Shown here piece by piece: positions 6,789-14,644 of a stretch of 16,507 bases of DNA; within the stretch, counting starts at the first letter, position 1; every line of letters begins with the position of its first letter. Below the pieces are notes generated by a model, which made no database searches, was not told the origin of the DNA, and saw nothing but the letters and a program-made list of their open reading frames with translations. Both the position numbers and the translations under genes were made by a program. Origin of the DNA: a bacterium (GTDB taxonomy: Bacteria > Bacillota > Clostridia > Oscillospirales > Acutalibacteraceae); assembly GCA_020626545.1 (NCBI GenBank), contig JAHKZS010000093.1, forward strand, positions 1 through 16,507. The letters run 5' to 3'.

Positions 6789-7377
6789 ATTTAATAGTTT
6801 TAATTATTTCTTTTAATTCTTCTAAAGAATATAAACAGTTGAGCGCCGAAACTAACGCGTTTGTCGTCAGGTAAGTCGGCAGCTCTAATTTTTTTAACAG
6901 CTTTTCTCTCATTACCGCCGAGTTTGCGCGTCCCGAAAGCCCCAGCTCGTATAAATCACCCTTAGTGATTTCGGCTCTTACTTCAGGTTTATTCTCGTTA
7001 AGAACCGTAGCTCCGCTGTTTTGAATAGCTTTAACTAAAAAAGCCTCACTTAAACCCTCTACGCCCAAAAGCCCCTCTTTAGATGGCTCGGCTTTACGCT
7101 TTTCCTTGCCTTTTAGCTGAGGAATATAGGCGTTTTTAATCCCGTTTTCGGGAACTATGCCCTTTAAAAAATTGCGTATAACGAAACCCGCGGAATCGCT
7201 GTCGGTAAGGATAAGAATACCGCGTTTTTTTGCGATATTCCTGATTAAATTCTGTTTTTCCTTATCCTTAAAAACCCTGAACCCGCCTGTTTCTATAATC
7301 GGCGTATCTACAATAGAGCTGAGCTTAATCTTATCGTAACGTCCCTCTACGATTATCGCCTCTTTAACGCTTATCAT
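6787..7377 (-). CDS. rnmV: RNase M5-like TOPRIM protein
   Basis: A TOPRIM-domain protein resembling ribonuclease M5, which matures the 5S rRNA precursor. From the ATG at 7377 it has 196 residues. The TOPRIM signature is clear: IIVEGRYDK (Glu11), then RGILILTDSDSAG (Asp59, Asp61). The segment ETGGFRVFKDKE corresponds to the family's ETNGS region. A Lys-rich loop at about 89-100 and a helical C-terminal half (about 110-196) follow; that half may be a divergent C-terminal domain. Alternative starts are GTG at 7389 and ATG at 7377; both overlap the end of holA and neither has a strong ribosome binding site. RNase M5 genes often sit beside rsmA; here rsmA is about 8.5 kb upstream with two other transcription units between. 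Function as 5S maturase is inferred from the fold. Confidence 0.7.
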   Translation of the reverse strand: MISVKEAIIVEGRYDKIKLSSIVDTPIIETGGFRVFKDKEKQNLIRNIAKKRGILILTDSDSAGFVIRNFLKGIVPENGIKNAYIPQLKGKEKRKAEPSKEGLLGVEGLSEAFLVKAIQNSGATVLNENKPEVRAEITKGDLYELGLSGRANSAVMREKLLKKLELPTYLTTNALVSALNCLYSLEELKEIIKTIK

Positions 7378-8437
7378 ACTTACTCTCACGCTTTCCCGAC
7401 AAGATAATCAGCTTAGCGACTAATGCTTCAACGGCGATTTTATCGTTTGTCGCGGTACTTCTCAGCTTAGCGGTAGTTTCCGTTATTTCAGCGATACTTT
7501 CCCTAAGATTTTCTGTAGAAATCGAGCGAGTTTTTGAACCCGCTTTTTTTAAGGCGAACTCACGCCTGCCGTAACCGAATTCCTTAGCAACCTCCGAAAT
7601 AGGAGTACCGCTCTCAGCCGCGACTCTCGCGCGGTAAAAATCCAAGTACGACATACTGATTATGTTGATAATTTCGTTGGGCTCGGCTTTCTGGTAATAA
7701 AGCGTCTCTAAGATATTATACGCCTTATCGCTGTCGCCTGAAACTATAGCGTCGGTTAGATGAAAAATATTAGCCTCGAGCTGTTTAGTGACGAGGTTTT
7801 CTATATCTTCGGTAGTAATTAACCCGCCGTCGCCGACGTAGTTACACAGCTTATCCAGCTCGTTTTTTATAGTATTAAGGTCGAAGCCCGCGTACTCCTG
7901 GAGCTTAAAGGCGTCCGCCTGTTCGATTTTAACACCTCGGCTGTCTGCCCATCTTATAATCTGGCGCGCCAAAGGAAGATCGGATTCTCTCGCGGCGGCG
8001 CAAGCCGTTCCGTTTTTCTCAACGTATTTTTTGAGCTTGGTAAATCCCGAGCCGAGCTTTTTCATATCCTGAACGAGAGTCGGCATAGTAAAAATCACTA
8101 CGGTAGTATCGGGAACATTATCGAGAATCGAAATCAGCCTGTCGAGGTCGCTTTTCGGAAAACTTTTATCGTTAACATCCAAGTCGGAAATAACAACAAC
8201 ATTATTCTCACTCATAAACGGCACAACTTGAACCGCTACGGCGATGTCATCGAGCTCATAATCCTTCTCGAATTTATGGAAATTAAACTCGGACGGATTT
8301 TTACCCGCGAGCTTTTCAACAAGAAGGTTAGTATCGGATTTAATATACATTTTCTCCTCGCCGTAAATCAGGTATAAATTATCAAATTGTTTATCGTTTA
8401 TCCGTTTTCGCAAATCCTTGCGTGATAATTCTGCCAT
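7364..8437 (-). CDS. holA: DNA polymerase III delta subunit HolA
   Basis: Delta is the clamp-loader wrench that opens the sliding clamp. The 357 residues match the family length. The N-terminus carries LYLIYGEEKMYIKSD (about 21-35), the typical delta start; the middle has VVISDLDV and FTMPT of the pseudo-AAA domain; then EYAGFDLNTIKNELDKLCNYVG, ITTEDIENLV and NIFHLTDAIVSGD, the conserved linker to the C-terminal helical domain. No Walker A is expected or seen. The ATG at 8437 follows AAAGGGAG, 11 bases after the comEC stop. comEC then holA is a common Firmicutes order, so the call is supported by context. The 3' end overlaps the next gene by 14 to 26 bases, implying coupling. Confidence 0.93.
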   Translation of the reverse strand: MAELSRKDLRKRINDKQFDNLYLIYGEEKMYIKSDTNLLVEKLAGKNPSEFNFHKFEKDYELDDIAVAVQVVPFMSENNVVVISDLDVNDKSFPKSDLDRLISILDNVPDTTVVIFTMPTLVQDMKKLGSGFTKLKKYVEKNGTACAAARESDLPLARQIIRWADSRGVKIEQADAFKLQEYAGFDLNTIKNELDKLCNYVGDGGLITTEDIENLVTKQLEANIFHLTDAIVSGDSDKAYNILETLYYQKAEPNEIINIISMSYLDFYRARVAAESGTPISEVAKEFGYGRREFALKKAGSKTRSISTENLRESIAEITETTAKLRSTATNDKIAVEALVAKLIILSGKRESKYDKR

Positions 8438-8448
8438 CTTTTCTCCCT

Positions 8449-10683
8449 TTATTTAAAACTGATAGTATAGTCCTCGCTCTTTGCCAAAGCAGCCTTGCCG
8501 AGATTCTTCGGAACGTATTTATTCGAACACCAGATCACCTTACCGAATTTTGAACGGTCGAGATTCTTAATCTCCTTATTCAATATAAGGTAGTCGGGCT
8601 TTATATCCGAAGGGATTTCATAAGCCTTAGCGCTGTTCGGAGCTATAAGCGCGGAGGTTTCACCATCGGTAATATACTGATATGTATGACCGTTAACGTT
8701 AAAAATCTTATCAGTCACATTCTCAGAAAGCCTTATATCTACACTTTCGTTATCTTTTATAATTCTATAGTCTTTTTCCGAAGCGAGCCTGTACACGCGC
8801 TCGCTCGTATTATATCTATAATACAACAGAACCTTTTCTACGTCAAACTCGCCGAGAATATACGGCGCGAATCTTACATCCGGCTTCTCCCAACTGGACT
8901 GAACTACAAATAAATTAAAACTGTCGGTGTTACGGTGAAGCTCCTCGCTTACATAATCGTACATAGATGCCGAACCGCCGCTCGACAGTAAATCGACTCC
9001 TTCGGGCGACTTAAAAAGTATAGTTGAGCCGTTACCGGCGGGGATAACTCTAAGCTCGGTTTTATCATAATTCATAATATAACCCGCGCATACATTCACC
9101 GTTAGTATAAATACTGACAACCCCGACGCTATAATAATATTTCTACGGTTTAGTTTTACGACAATCACAAAGGCGAAGATTATAAATGTACACAAAAGCC
9201 ACAACTTCATTAGTTCGGGGTAGGAATAAAATGTAACGTAAGGAATCCGCGAAATCATTCCCACACATGTCAATATCCACACCGCGATCATTTGAGCTAT
9301 AACCGCTAATCCGTAAGCCAAAAAGCTCAGAAACGGAATATACCATATCACCGACGCGAACGCCGAAAAGAACATCAACACCGAGATAAACGGCGATACA
9401 AACACCGAGTAAATTATAACAAAAGGATTAGCGATTCCGTAGAACATCAACGTCAGCGGAGTAATAGCGATAACCGCGCAGATTGATACGGTAAAAATAA
9501 CGTAAACCGTCCTTAAAAGTCTATAACAAAACAGCTTAAAGCTTATACGTAGAATATCAATATTGTCAGCCGCCATTTCTTTTAGAGCAAGTTGATTTTT
9601 AATTCTAATACCGAATTTTGTTTCGAAAAATCTCTCAAAATACGGATGAATAAAAAGTATTCCAGCCGTAGAAGAAAACGACATCAACATTCCCACATCC
9701 CCCACGGCCAGCGGATTACCCGCGGTTAATAACATCGCCGCGAATCCGAGGCTGTTGACCGTATCGGCTTTAAATCTCAGCGAACCTCCTATATACAGAA
9801 CTATAATCATAATACCCGAACGCATAGCCGACGGAGTAAAGCCCGTTACCGCAACGTAAGTTAGAATAAACAAAACGATTGAAACTCCCCTTATAATACG
9901 AGCCGCTCGTTTTCGTTTAAGACGTTTAGTCAGAAAAAAGATTAAAGACGCGGCAAGGCTCATATGAAGTCCCGAAATTACAATAAGGTAAGTTAATCCG
10001 GTAGCTCTAAACTGCTTATATACATTTTCCGAAAGCTGATATTTATCACCCAAAGTAACCGTATTACAAAGCTCGCCCGCGTAACCGGGAATCATAACGC
10101 TTAGAGAATAAGTAAGTTTATCTCTAATAAATACAGGAATATATAGAATTCCTCTGTCCTTAGACTTTTCAAGCTTATAATTCAAAATGTACTCAACAGG
10201 CGAAGCGGAATAATCGAAATTTCTCGACTTGTAGTAGTTGTTATTTATACGATTTAAATTAACATCGCAGGTAATTATATCGCCGTACTCGGCGCCGACG
10301 TCACTCGAAGTTTTCAAGAGTATTTTATAAGCTTCGGGAGTTGAGTTAATTGTCTTACAGCTTAGCTCATAGAAATAATAGTCCCTCGTCCTATGAAAAT
10401 CACGCATTTCAGCGGTAACACTCACTGATTTATTCATATATTTTTGAGTGTTTATTTCTTTTATAGAACTATAAACCTGAAAATATGACATAGAAAGTAT
10501 AATCGCCGCCGAAATAAGTATAAATACTCGTTTTTTACTTTTATCCGCCTTTAATAACGCGAATATAAAAATAACAACAGCCGAACTCAAAGCGCATACA
10601 GCGCCATAAATACCGAAATAAAAGACGACTGAGAACGTAATCAGCATACTTAACCCGATATACGCAAACAGTCGTCTGGTCAT
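8449..10683 (-). CDS. comEC: ComEC/Rec2-type DNA-uptake channel with degenerate C-terminal domain
   Basis: ComEC forms the inner-membrane channel that takes up single-stranded DNA during transformation. The 744 residues show N-terminal helices (about 8-70), a soluble OB-like region (about 80-180), and the Competence membrane domain (about 200-510) with the hallmark YLIVISGLHMSLAA (232-245) and FTPSAMRSGIMI (282-293). The C-terminal part (about 541-744) corresponds to the metallo-beta-lactamase-like nuclease domain, but its motifs are gone: PAGNGST replaces DVGQGDS, SSGG replaces DGG, and QSSWEKPD stands where THxDxDH should be. The protein is full length with no stop or frameshift. The ATG at 10683 follows AAAGGAT. 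No comEA, pilus or other competence gene is in view, so transformation is not shown. Confidence 0.9.
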   Translation of the reverse strand: MTRRLFAYIGLSMLITFSVVFYFGIYGAVCALSSAVVIFIFALLKADKSKKRVFILISAAIILSMSYFQVYSSIKEINTQKYMNKSVSVTAEMRDFHRTRDYYFYELSCKTINSTPEAYKILLKTSSDVGAEYGDIITCDVNLNRINNNYYKSRNFDYSASPVEYILNYKLEKSKDRGILYIPVFIRDKLTYSLSVMIPGYAGELCNTVTLGDKYQLSENVYKQFRATGLTYLIVISGLHMSLAASLIFFLTKRLKRKRAARIIRGVSIVLFILTYVAVTGFTPSAMRSGIMIIVLYIGGSLRFKADTVNSLGFAAMLLTAGNPLAVGDVGMLMSFSSTAGILFIHPYFERFFETKFGIRIKNQLALKEMAADNIDILRISFKLFCYRLLRTVYVIFTVSICAVIAITPLTLMFYGIANPFVIIYSVFVSPFISVLMFFSAFASVIWYIPFLSFLAYGLAVIAQMIAVWILTCVGMISRIPYVTFYSYPELMKLWLLCTFIIFAFVIVVKLNRRNIIIASGLSVFILTVNVCAGYIMNYDKTELRVIPAGNGSTILFKSPEGVDLLSSGGSASMYDYVSEELHRNTDSFNLFVVQSSWEKPDVRFAPYILGEFDVEKVLLYYRYNTSERVYRLASEKDYRIIKDNESVDIRLSENVTDKIFNVNGHTYQYITDGETSALIAPNSAKAYEIPSDIKPDYLILNKEIKNLDRSKFGKVIWCSNKYVPKNLGKAALAKSEDYTISFK

Positions 10684-10702
10684 TTTTATCTATCCTTTAC
10701 AA

Positions 10703-11242
10703 TTACTTAGGAAAAACAGGGAGCTTTTCGAGGAAAATTATATCGTCGCGATCAGCGGCGTCGCCCTCGGCGAGCACAGCTACCTTGCCTACTGTAGTAC
10801 CGCCCGCTTTTTCAACAAGCTTTTCGAGAGCGAGTAAACTCTCTCCCGTAGAAATAACGTCGTCCACGATAAGAACTCTCTTACCCTTAATCTTGTTTAT
10901 ATCATCTGTACCGATATAAAGTTTCTGTAAAGATAAGGTAGTAATAGAGCGAACCTCTACGTTAACGTACTCGGGCATATAAACCTTTAAGCCCTTACGC
11001 GCTACTACGTAATCCTTATTCTCCTGGCGCGCCATCTCGTAACCGAGCGGAATCCCCTTAGCCTCGGCGGTCACGATAACGTCGTGGTCGGGACATTTTT
11101 TGATAAGAGCCTTAGCGCTCTCCACGGTAATCTCCACGTCGCCGAACATAATAAACGCGGCTATATCTAAATCTTCGCTAACCTCGCACAGCGGAAGCTC
11201 TCTTTCACATCCCGCGATTGTCATTTTATAAGTCTTACCCAT
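10703..11242 (-). CDS. Adenine/purine phosphoribosyltransferase-like protein
   Basis: A type I phosphoribosyltransferase of 179 residues. The PRPP-binding loop is VLIVDDVISTGES at 123-135, and the region DVIVTAEAKGIPLGYEMA (54-71) corresponds to the VGPEARGF loop of adenine phosphoribosyltransferases. KGLKVYMPEYVNVEVRSI fits the flexible hood region. It differs from a standard Apt: the N-terminal 45 residues are unlike the usual opening, and GEs follows the PRPP loop instead of GGT. The base it uses is therefore uncertain: adenine, xanthine and a non-enzymatic regulatory role are all open. The ATG at 11242 follows AAAAGGAGC, 17 bases behind the HIT gene, and comEC follows after 19, so all three are likely one transcript. 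Confidence 0.75.
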   Translation of the reverse strand: MGKTYKMTIAGCERELPLCEVSEDLDIAAFIMFGDVEITVESAKALIKKCPDHDVIVTAEAKGIPLGYEMARQENKDYVVARKGLKVYMPEYVNVEVRSITTLSLQKLYIGTDDINKIKGKRVLIVDDVISTGESLLALEKLVEKAGGTTVGKVAVLAEGDAADRDDIIFLEKLPVFPK

Positions 11243-11259
11243 TTTCTGCTCCTTTTAAA

Positions 11260-11598
11260 TCAACTCATTTGTCCGCTTAATGCTTTTCCGCCTAAAAGGT
11301 GGAAGTGAAGATGGAATACGCTCTGGCATCCGTCAGGACCGCAGTTATTCACTATGCGGTAACCGTTTTTAAGCCCTAGCTTTTTAGCGATTTCGGGAAC
11401 CTTAGAGAAGATATGCGCGACATAAGCGCTGTTCTCCTCGTTAAGCTCATCGGCGCAGGCGATATGCTCCTTAGGTATCATAAGCACATGGACAGGAGCC
11501 TGAGGCTCGAGGTCGTAGAAAGCGACCATTTTATCGTCCTCGTAAACCTTTTTCGACGGAATAGAACCGTCTATAATTTTACAAAAAACACAATCCAT
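11260..11598 (-). CDS. HIT-family nucleotide hydrolase (HinT-like)
   Basis: A histidine-triad hydrolase of the HinT branch, which cleaves nucleoside phosphoramidates and aminoacyl-adenylates in the cytoplasm. The 112 residues are the usual size. It opens with CVFCKIIDGSIPS (Cys3 and Cys6 form the common metal site), contains PVHVLMIPKEHI (35-46), and ends with the triad HLHFHLLGG at 96-104, with His98 as the expected nucleophile. An upstream frame begins at TTG 11610, but that TTG lies in the ribosome binding site (TTGGAG) of the ATG at 11598, so the ATG is the start. It is the first gene of the segment behind the promoter at 11635-11663. Confidence 0.93.
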   Translation of the reverse strand: MDCVFCKIIDGSIPSKKVYEDDKMVAFYDLEPQAPVHVLMIPKEHIACADELNEENSAYVAHIFSKVPEIAKKLGLKNGYRIVNNCGPDGCQSVFHLHFHLLGGKALSGQMS

Positions 11599-11634
11599 AA
11601 TTAACTCCAAGATTAATAAAATTTTAACACTTCT

Positions 11635-11663
11635 ATTTTAATACAACAAACTCTAAATTTCAA
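11635..11663 (-). promoter_or_regulatory. SigmaA-type promoter for the HIT-comEC-holA run
   Basis: TTGAAA (11658-11663) and TAAAAT (11635-11640), minus strand, are separated by exactly 17 bases. The -35 box directly abuts the plsY stop codon. No hairpin terminator separates plsY from it, so read-through from der-plsY is also possible. Confidence 0.65.
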
Positions 11664-12386
11664 CTACTTTTTAGCCGTAATTTTCTTTTCCTCGCCGGCG
11701 ATTAAACGTTTAATATTATCGCTGTGTTTAATTACAACAAACAATCCGATTAAAAACGCCGCTAAAGTACAAAGCACTACATAAGAAACAGGGAATTTAA
11801 AGTTCATATAGTCGATAAAGAAAGTTATAATGAACGTATATACAGGGAAAAGGCACGCGCAGGTAATACTAGCGAGCGAGATAATTTTAGAGAATACAAA
11901 CACAATAGCGAAAGTAGCTACGATAATAAGGAAAACTCTCCAGTCCGCTACAAGCATCATCGCCGCTGCCGAAACTATACCCTTTCCGCCTCTGAAGTGG
12001 AAGAAAACGGGATAGCTGTGACCGAGTATACAGAAAAATCCGCAAAGATACTTACCGATAACCACGATACCGTCTAAGTCGGAAGAACCTGTAAACACAA
12101 TCGAAAATATAACTCCGCCGATAAACACGCCGAGTACCGATTTAAGAAAGTCGAAAACGATAGTAAGTATAGCGGGAACCTTTCCTACGGAACGCAGTAC
12201 ATTAGTAAAACCCGCGTTACCGCTGCCCATCTCGCGAATATCTTTTTTACCCTTAGTAGCCGCTTTGGTAACGATTACCGCGGTATTTATACTTCCTAAA
12301 AGATACGCGATTAAAAATGAAATAAGTACAAGCCACCATCCGTTAAACAGCATATCGATATTGCTTAAAGGCTGAATATCTGCCAT
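11664..12386 (-). CDS. plsY: Glycerol-3-phosphate acyltransferase PlsY
   Basis: This membrane enzyme transfers the acyl group from acyl-phosphate to glycerol-3-phosphate, giving lysophosphatidic acid, the first step of phospholipid synthesis. About 240 residues; members are usually near 200, the extra being polar residues near 99-108 and the KKITAKK tail. Conserved loops are visible: GSGNAGFTNVLRSVGK (about 55-70), which holds the acceptor-binding motif, and GHSYPVFFHFRGGKGIVSA (about 122-140), the GGKG phosphate-binding motif. Several membrane helices surround them. The ATG at 12386 is chosen over GTG 12389 because AGGTG lies seven bases before it. The A of this ATG is the last base of the der stop (TGATG), so translation is likely coupled. 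No gpsA follows, although plsY-gpsA is common. Confidence 0.93.
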   Translation of the reverse strand: MADIQPLSNIDMLFNGWWLVLISFLIAYLLGSINTAVIVTKAATKGKKDIREMGSGNAGFTNVLRSVGKVPAILTIVFDFLKSVLGVFIGGVIFSIVFTGSSDLDGIVVIGKYLCGFFCILGHSYPVFFHFRGGKGIVSAAAMMLVADWRVFLIIVATFAIVFVFSKIISLASITCACLFPVYTFIITFFIDYMNFKFPVSYVVLCTLAAFLIGLFVVIKHSDNIKRLIAGEEKKITAKK

Positions 12387-13708
12387 CACTTTTCACCTCT
12401 TTCACGAATTATCATTCTAATCGGAGTACCGCTTAAAGCGAATGTCTCGCGGATACGGTTCTCGATATATCTCTGGTATGAAAAATGGAATAAATCCTTG
12501 TTATTACAAAAGCTGACAAACGTCGGCGGTTTGGTAGAAGGCTGGGTAATATAGAAAATTTTAAGACGTTTACCCTTATCCGTCGGCGGTTGTACTCGTG
12601 TAGTAATCTGAGCGAGCAGTTCATTTAAAGTACCCGTCTTGATCCGGGCGGCGTTATTAGACGCGGCGGCGTTGATATTCTCAAAAAGGTTATCAATTCT
12701 CTGACCTGTTTTAGCCGAAATAAATACAACAGGCGCCCAGTTCATAAACGCGAAATCCACCTCGATACGCTTCCTGAAATTACTCATAGTTTTCGTATCT
12801 TTCTCGATAGCGTCCCATTTATTAACGGCGATAACGCAAGCCTTGCCGGCGTCGAGCGCAAGCCCCGCGACCTTAGTATCCTGTTCGGTACAACCGATCT
12901 CCGCGTCAATCATAATAACGCAAACGTCGCTGCGCTCAATCGCCATCTTGGCTCTTATTATGCTGTACTTTTCTATCTCATCTACAATACGGCTTTTTCG
13001 CCTGATACCAGCCGTGTCGATAAAATTATATTTACCGAATTTGTTTTCCACAGAGGTATCTATACTATCCCTCGTAGTACCCGCTATGTCGGAAACAATA
13101 CACCTGTCCTGAGAGGTTATGTAGTTTATAAGCGAGCTTTTACCGACGTTAGGCTTACCTATTACGGCTACGTTAATAACGTCGCCGTTTTCTTCCTCGT
13201 CGTCGTTAAAGTTAAGCTTCGAGAACACCTCGTCGAGCAAATCGCCCGTACCGTGACCGTGTACCGCCGAAACCTGTATAGGATCTCCGAGGCCGAGATT
13301 ATAGAACTCGTAAAAAGCGGGATCGGGCTCGCCGACGGTATCGCATTTATTAACGCAAAGCACAATCGACTTGCCGGACTTCTGTAGCATAGAAGCTACG
13401 TCCAAATCGGTAGATACAAGCCCCGACTTTAAGTCGGTAACGAGAATAATCACGTTGGCGGTGTCTATAGCGAGCTGAGCCTGACGGCGCATCTGCGATA
13501 GAATAACGTCGTCCGACTTAGGCTCAATACCGCCCGTGTCGATAATAACGGCTTTACGGTTTTCCCATTCTATCTCGCCGTAGATACGATCCCTCGTAAC
13601 GCCGGGGGTATCGTCAACTATAGAAAGCCTCTGCCCTATTAACTTGTTAAACAGCGTAGACTTACCGACATTCGGTCTGCCTACTACCGCGATTACGGGT
13701 TTAGCCAT
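12386..13708 (-). CDS. der: Ribosome assembly GTPase Der (EngA)
   Basis: Der is the double-GTPase needed for late 50S subunit assembly. At 440 residues the length is typical. GTPase domain 1 has GRPNVGKS (10-17), DTGG (57-60) and NKCD (120-123). An acidic linker (NDDEEENGD, about 168-176) leads to domain 2 with GKPNVGKS (184-191), DTAG (231-234) and NKWD (296-299). The C-terminal KH-like domain (about 350-437) includes YITQPSTKPPTFVSFCN. All G-motifs are intact. The ATG at 13708 follows AAAGGATTG. It lies behind the rpmF terminator, and its leader is a short heptamer run with no clear promoter; -10-like TATAGG and TATAGA occur inside that run. plsY follows with overlapping stop and start. Confidence 0.97.
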   Translation of the reverse strand: MAKPVIAVVGRPNVGKSTLFNKLIGQRLSIVDDTPGVTRDRIYGEIEWENRKAVIIDTGGIEPKSDDVILSQMRRQAQLAIDTANVIILVTDLKSGLVSTDLDVASMLQKSGKSIVLCVNKCDTVGEPDPAFYEFYNLGLGDPIQVSAVHGHGTGDLLDEVFSKLNFNDDEEENGDVINVAVIGKPNVGKSSLINYITSQDRCIVSDIAGTTRDSIDTSVENKFGKYNFIDTAGIRRKSRIVDEIEKYSIIRAKMAIERSDVCVIMIDAEIGCTEQDTKVAGLALDAGKACVIAVNKWDAIEKDTKTMSNFRKRIEVDFAFMNWAPVVFISAKTGQRIDNLFENINAAASNNAARIKTGTLNELLAQITTRVQPPTDKGKRLKIFYITQPSTKPPTFVSFCNNKDLFHFSYQRYIENRIRETFALSGTPIRMIIRERGEK

Positions 13709-13724
13709 ATAATCAATCCTTTTC

Positions 13725-13763
13725 TAAATCTATATCCTATATCCTAAATCCTACACCCTAAAA
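13725..13763. repeat. Short CCTNNAN heptamer run in the der leader
   Basis: Reading the plus strand from 13736: CCTATAT, CCTAAAT, CCTACAC, CCTAAAA, with degenerate TAAATC and TATAT units before. The unit CCTAAAT also ends the run beside tepA (4194-4200). It fills the space between the rpmF terminator and the der ribosome binding site, and its last bases overlap the terminator's T-run. Confidence 0.65.
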
Positions 13764-13793
13764 AAGAACAGGGCGGTCAGAAAACTGCCGCCC
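13760..13793 (-). terminator. Intrinsic terminator after rpmF
   Basis: On the minus strand GGGCGGCAG pairs with CTG-A-CCGCCC (one bulged A) around a TTTT loop, at 13771-13793, followed by TGTTCTTTTTT (13760-13770). It lies 13 bases after the rpmF stop and is the strongest terminator in the window. Confidence 0.9.
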
Positions 13794-13806
13794 AAAATCG
13801 TTCTCA

Positions 13807-14004
13807 TTACTTTGTTTCTTTAGCGTCGTCCATAGCTATAACCTGTCTGCCCTTATACATACCGCAAGTTGTGCATGCTTTATGGGGAGAAGTTAAAGCT
13901 CCGCAGTTCGGACAAGTTGTAAGAGCGGGAGCGTCGATTGTATACGCCGCTGAACGTCTTGTTGATTTTCTTTTGTGAGAAGTTTTTCCGGTAGGTACTG
14001 CCAT
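13807..14004 (-). CDS. rpmF: 50S ribosomal protein L32
   Basis: L32 of the large ribosomal subunit, 65 residues. It opens with MAVPTGKTSHKRKSTRRS, the near-invariant L32 start, and carries a zinc ribbon with CPNC (31-34) and CTTC (44-47), that is, the zinc-binding (C+) form. The tail is somewhat longer and more acidic (AMDDAKETK) than in many relatives. The ATG follows AAGGAGG with seven bases between. It lies 24 bases after yceD, the order found in most bacteria, and a terminator follows directly, so the two genes form a compact unit. Confidence 0.97.
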   Translation of the reverse strand: MAVPTGKTSHKRKSTRRSAAYTIDAPALTTCPNCGALTSPHKACTTCGMYKGRQVIAMDDAKETK

Positions 14005-14028
14005 TTTGATTCCTCCTTAGTATTTTAT

Positions 14029-14526
14029 CTAATCGTCAATTAACTGTTTAAGGATTTCAAGTCTTGAGTCAACTTCGGTTTTATTACAGCCGCAATCACC
14101 GTAATTCAAGTTCTTTCCGCATTTAGAGCAAACGCCCTTACAATCATCCTTACACAAAACCTTACTCGGCAAATTAAGGATAATATCGGAAATAACAACC
14201 TCGTCAAGCTCGAGAGTATAATCCGGTGTTTCAATATAGTCGTCGTTTTCGTCGTCAATCAACTTTACGGCCAACCCGTGAGTAAAAGTAAATTCGTAGT
14301 GCTTTACTAAATCCTCAAAGCACCTGTCACAGCGGGTGGTATAATCAAAAACCGCTTTTACCGTTAGCTCTACAAGGCTCGCTCTGTTAACCGCCGAAGC
14401 GCTGATTTCGACGGGAGACTTGAATGGATAATCTCCGTTAATATCGAATTCGCTCATCGACAAGGAATAGTTAACGTCGAGCGACTTGCCGTCGTTTAAA
14501 AAGACTTCCTTTAACTGAAGAAGCAT
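14029..14526 (-). CDS. yceD: YceD/DUF177 family protein (23S rRNA accumulation)
   Basis: A DUF177/YceD protein, linked in Escherichia coli and plants to accumulation of 23S rRNA; the molecular role is not settled. The 165 residues show a beta-rich N-terminal half, a CDRC motif at 66-69 and a C-terminal Cys cluster (Cys125, 129, 133, 136, 144, 146; CKDDCKGVCSKCGKNL) expected to bind metal. The typical SDIILNLPSKVLCKDDCKG block precedes rpmF as in most genomes. The ATG at 14526 follows GAGGTG. A consensus promoter lies 38 bases upstream, so this gene and rpmF should be strongly expressed. Confidence 0.92.
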   Translation of the reverse strand: MLLQLKEVFLNDGKSLDVNYSLSMSEFDINGDYPFKSPVEISASAVNRASLVELTVKAVFDYTTRCDRCFEDLVKHYEFTFTHGLAVKLIDDENDDYIETPDYTLELDEVVISDIILNLPSKVLCKDDCKGVCSKCGKNLNYGDCGCNKTEVDSRLEILKQLIDD

Positions 14527-14563
14527 ACTACACCTCTATACGTATATTAAAACGCTATTTAAG

Positions 14564-14592
14564 ATTATACAAAAACACGTCTTTTTTGTCAA
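14564..14592 (-). promoter_or_regulatory. Consensus sigmaA promoter for yceD-rpmF
   Basis: TTGACA (14587-14592) and TATAAT (14564-14569), minus strand, are separated by exactly 17 bases: a full match to both consensus hexamers. Transcription would start near 14557, about 30 bases before the yceD ATG. Confidence 0.93.
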
Positions 14593-14596
14593 TAGT

Positions 14597-14632
14597 TTTT
14601 TAAGCGATATTTCACATTTTACCGCCTAAAAA
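14597..14632 (-). other. Hairpin just upstream of the yceD promoter
   Basis: TTTTTAGGCGGTA (14632-14620, minus strand) pairs along its whole length with TATCGCTTAAAAA (14609-14597), 13 bp with two G/U wobbles valid only for minus-strand RNA. The U-run is on the 5' side and the A-run on the 3' side, the reverse of a normal terminator. It may still end transcription of the L,D-transpeptidase gene (stop at 14645) or limit read-through into yceD. Confidence 0.45.
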
Positions 14633-14644
14633 GCAATTTTTCTA

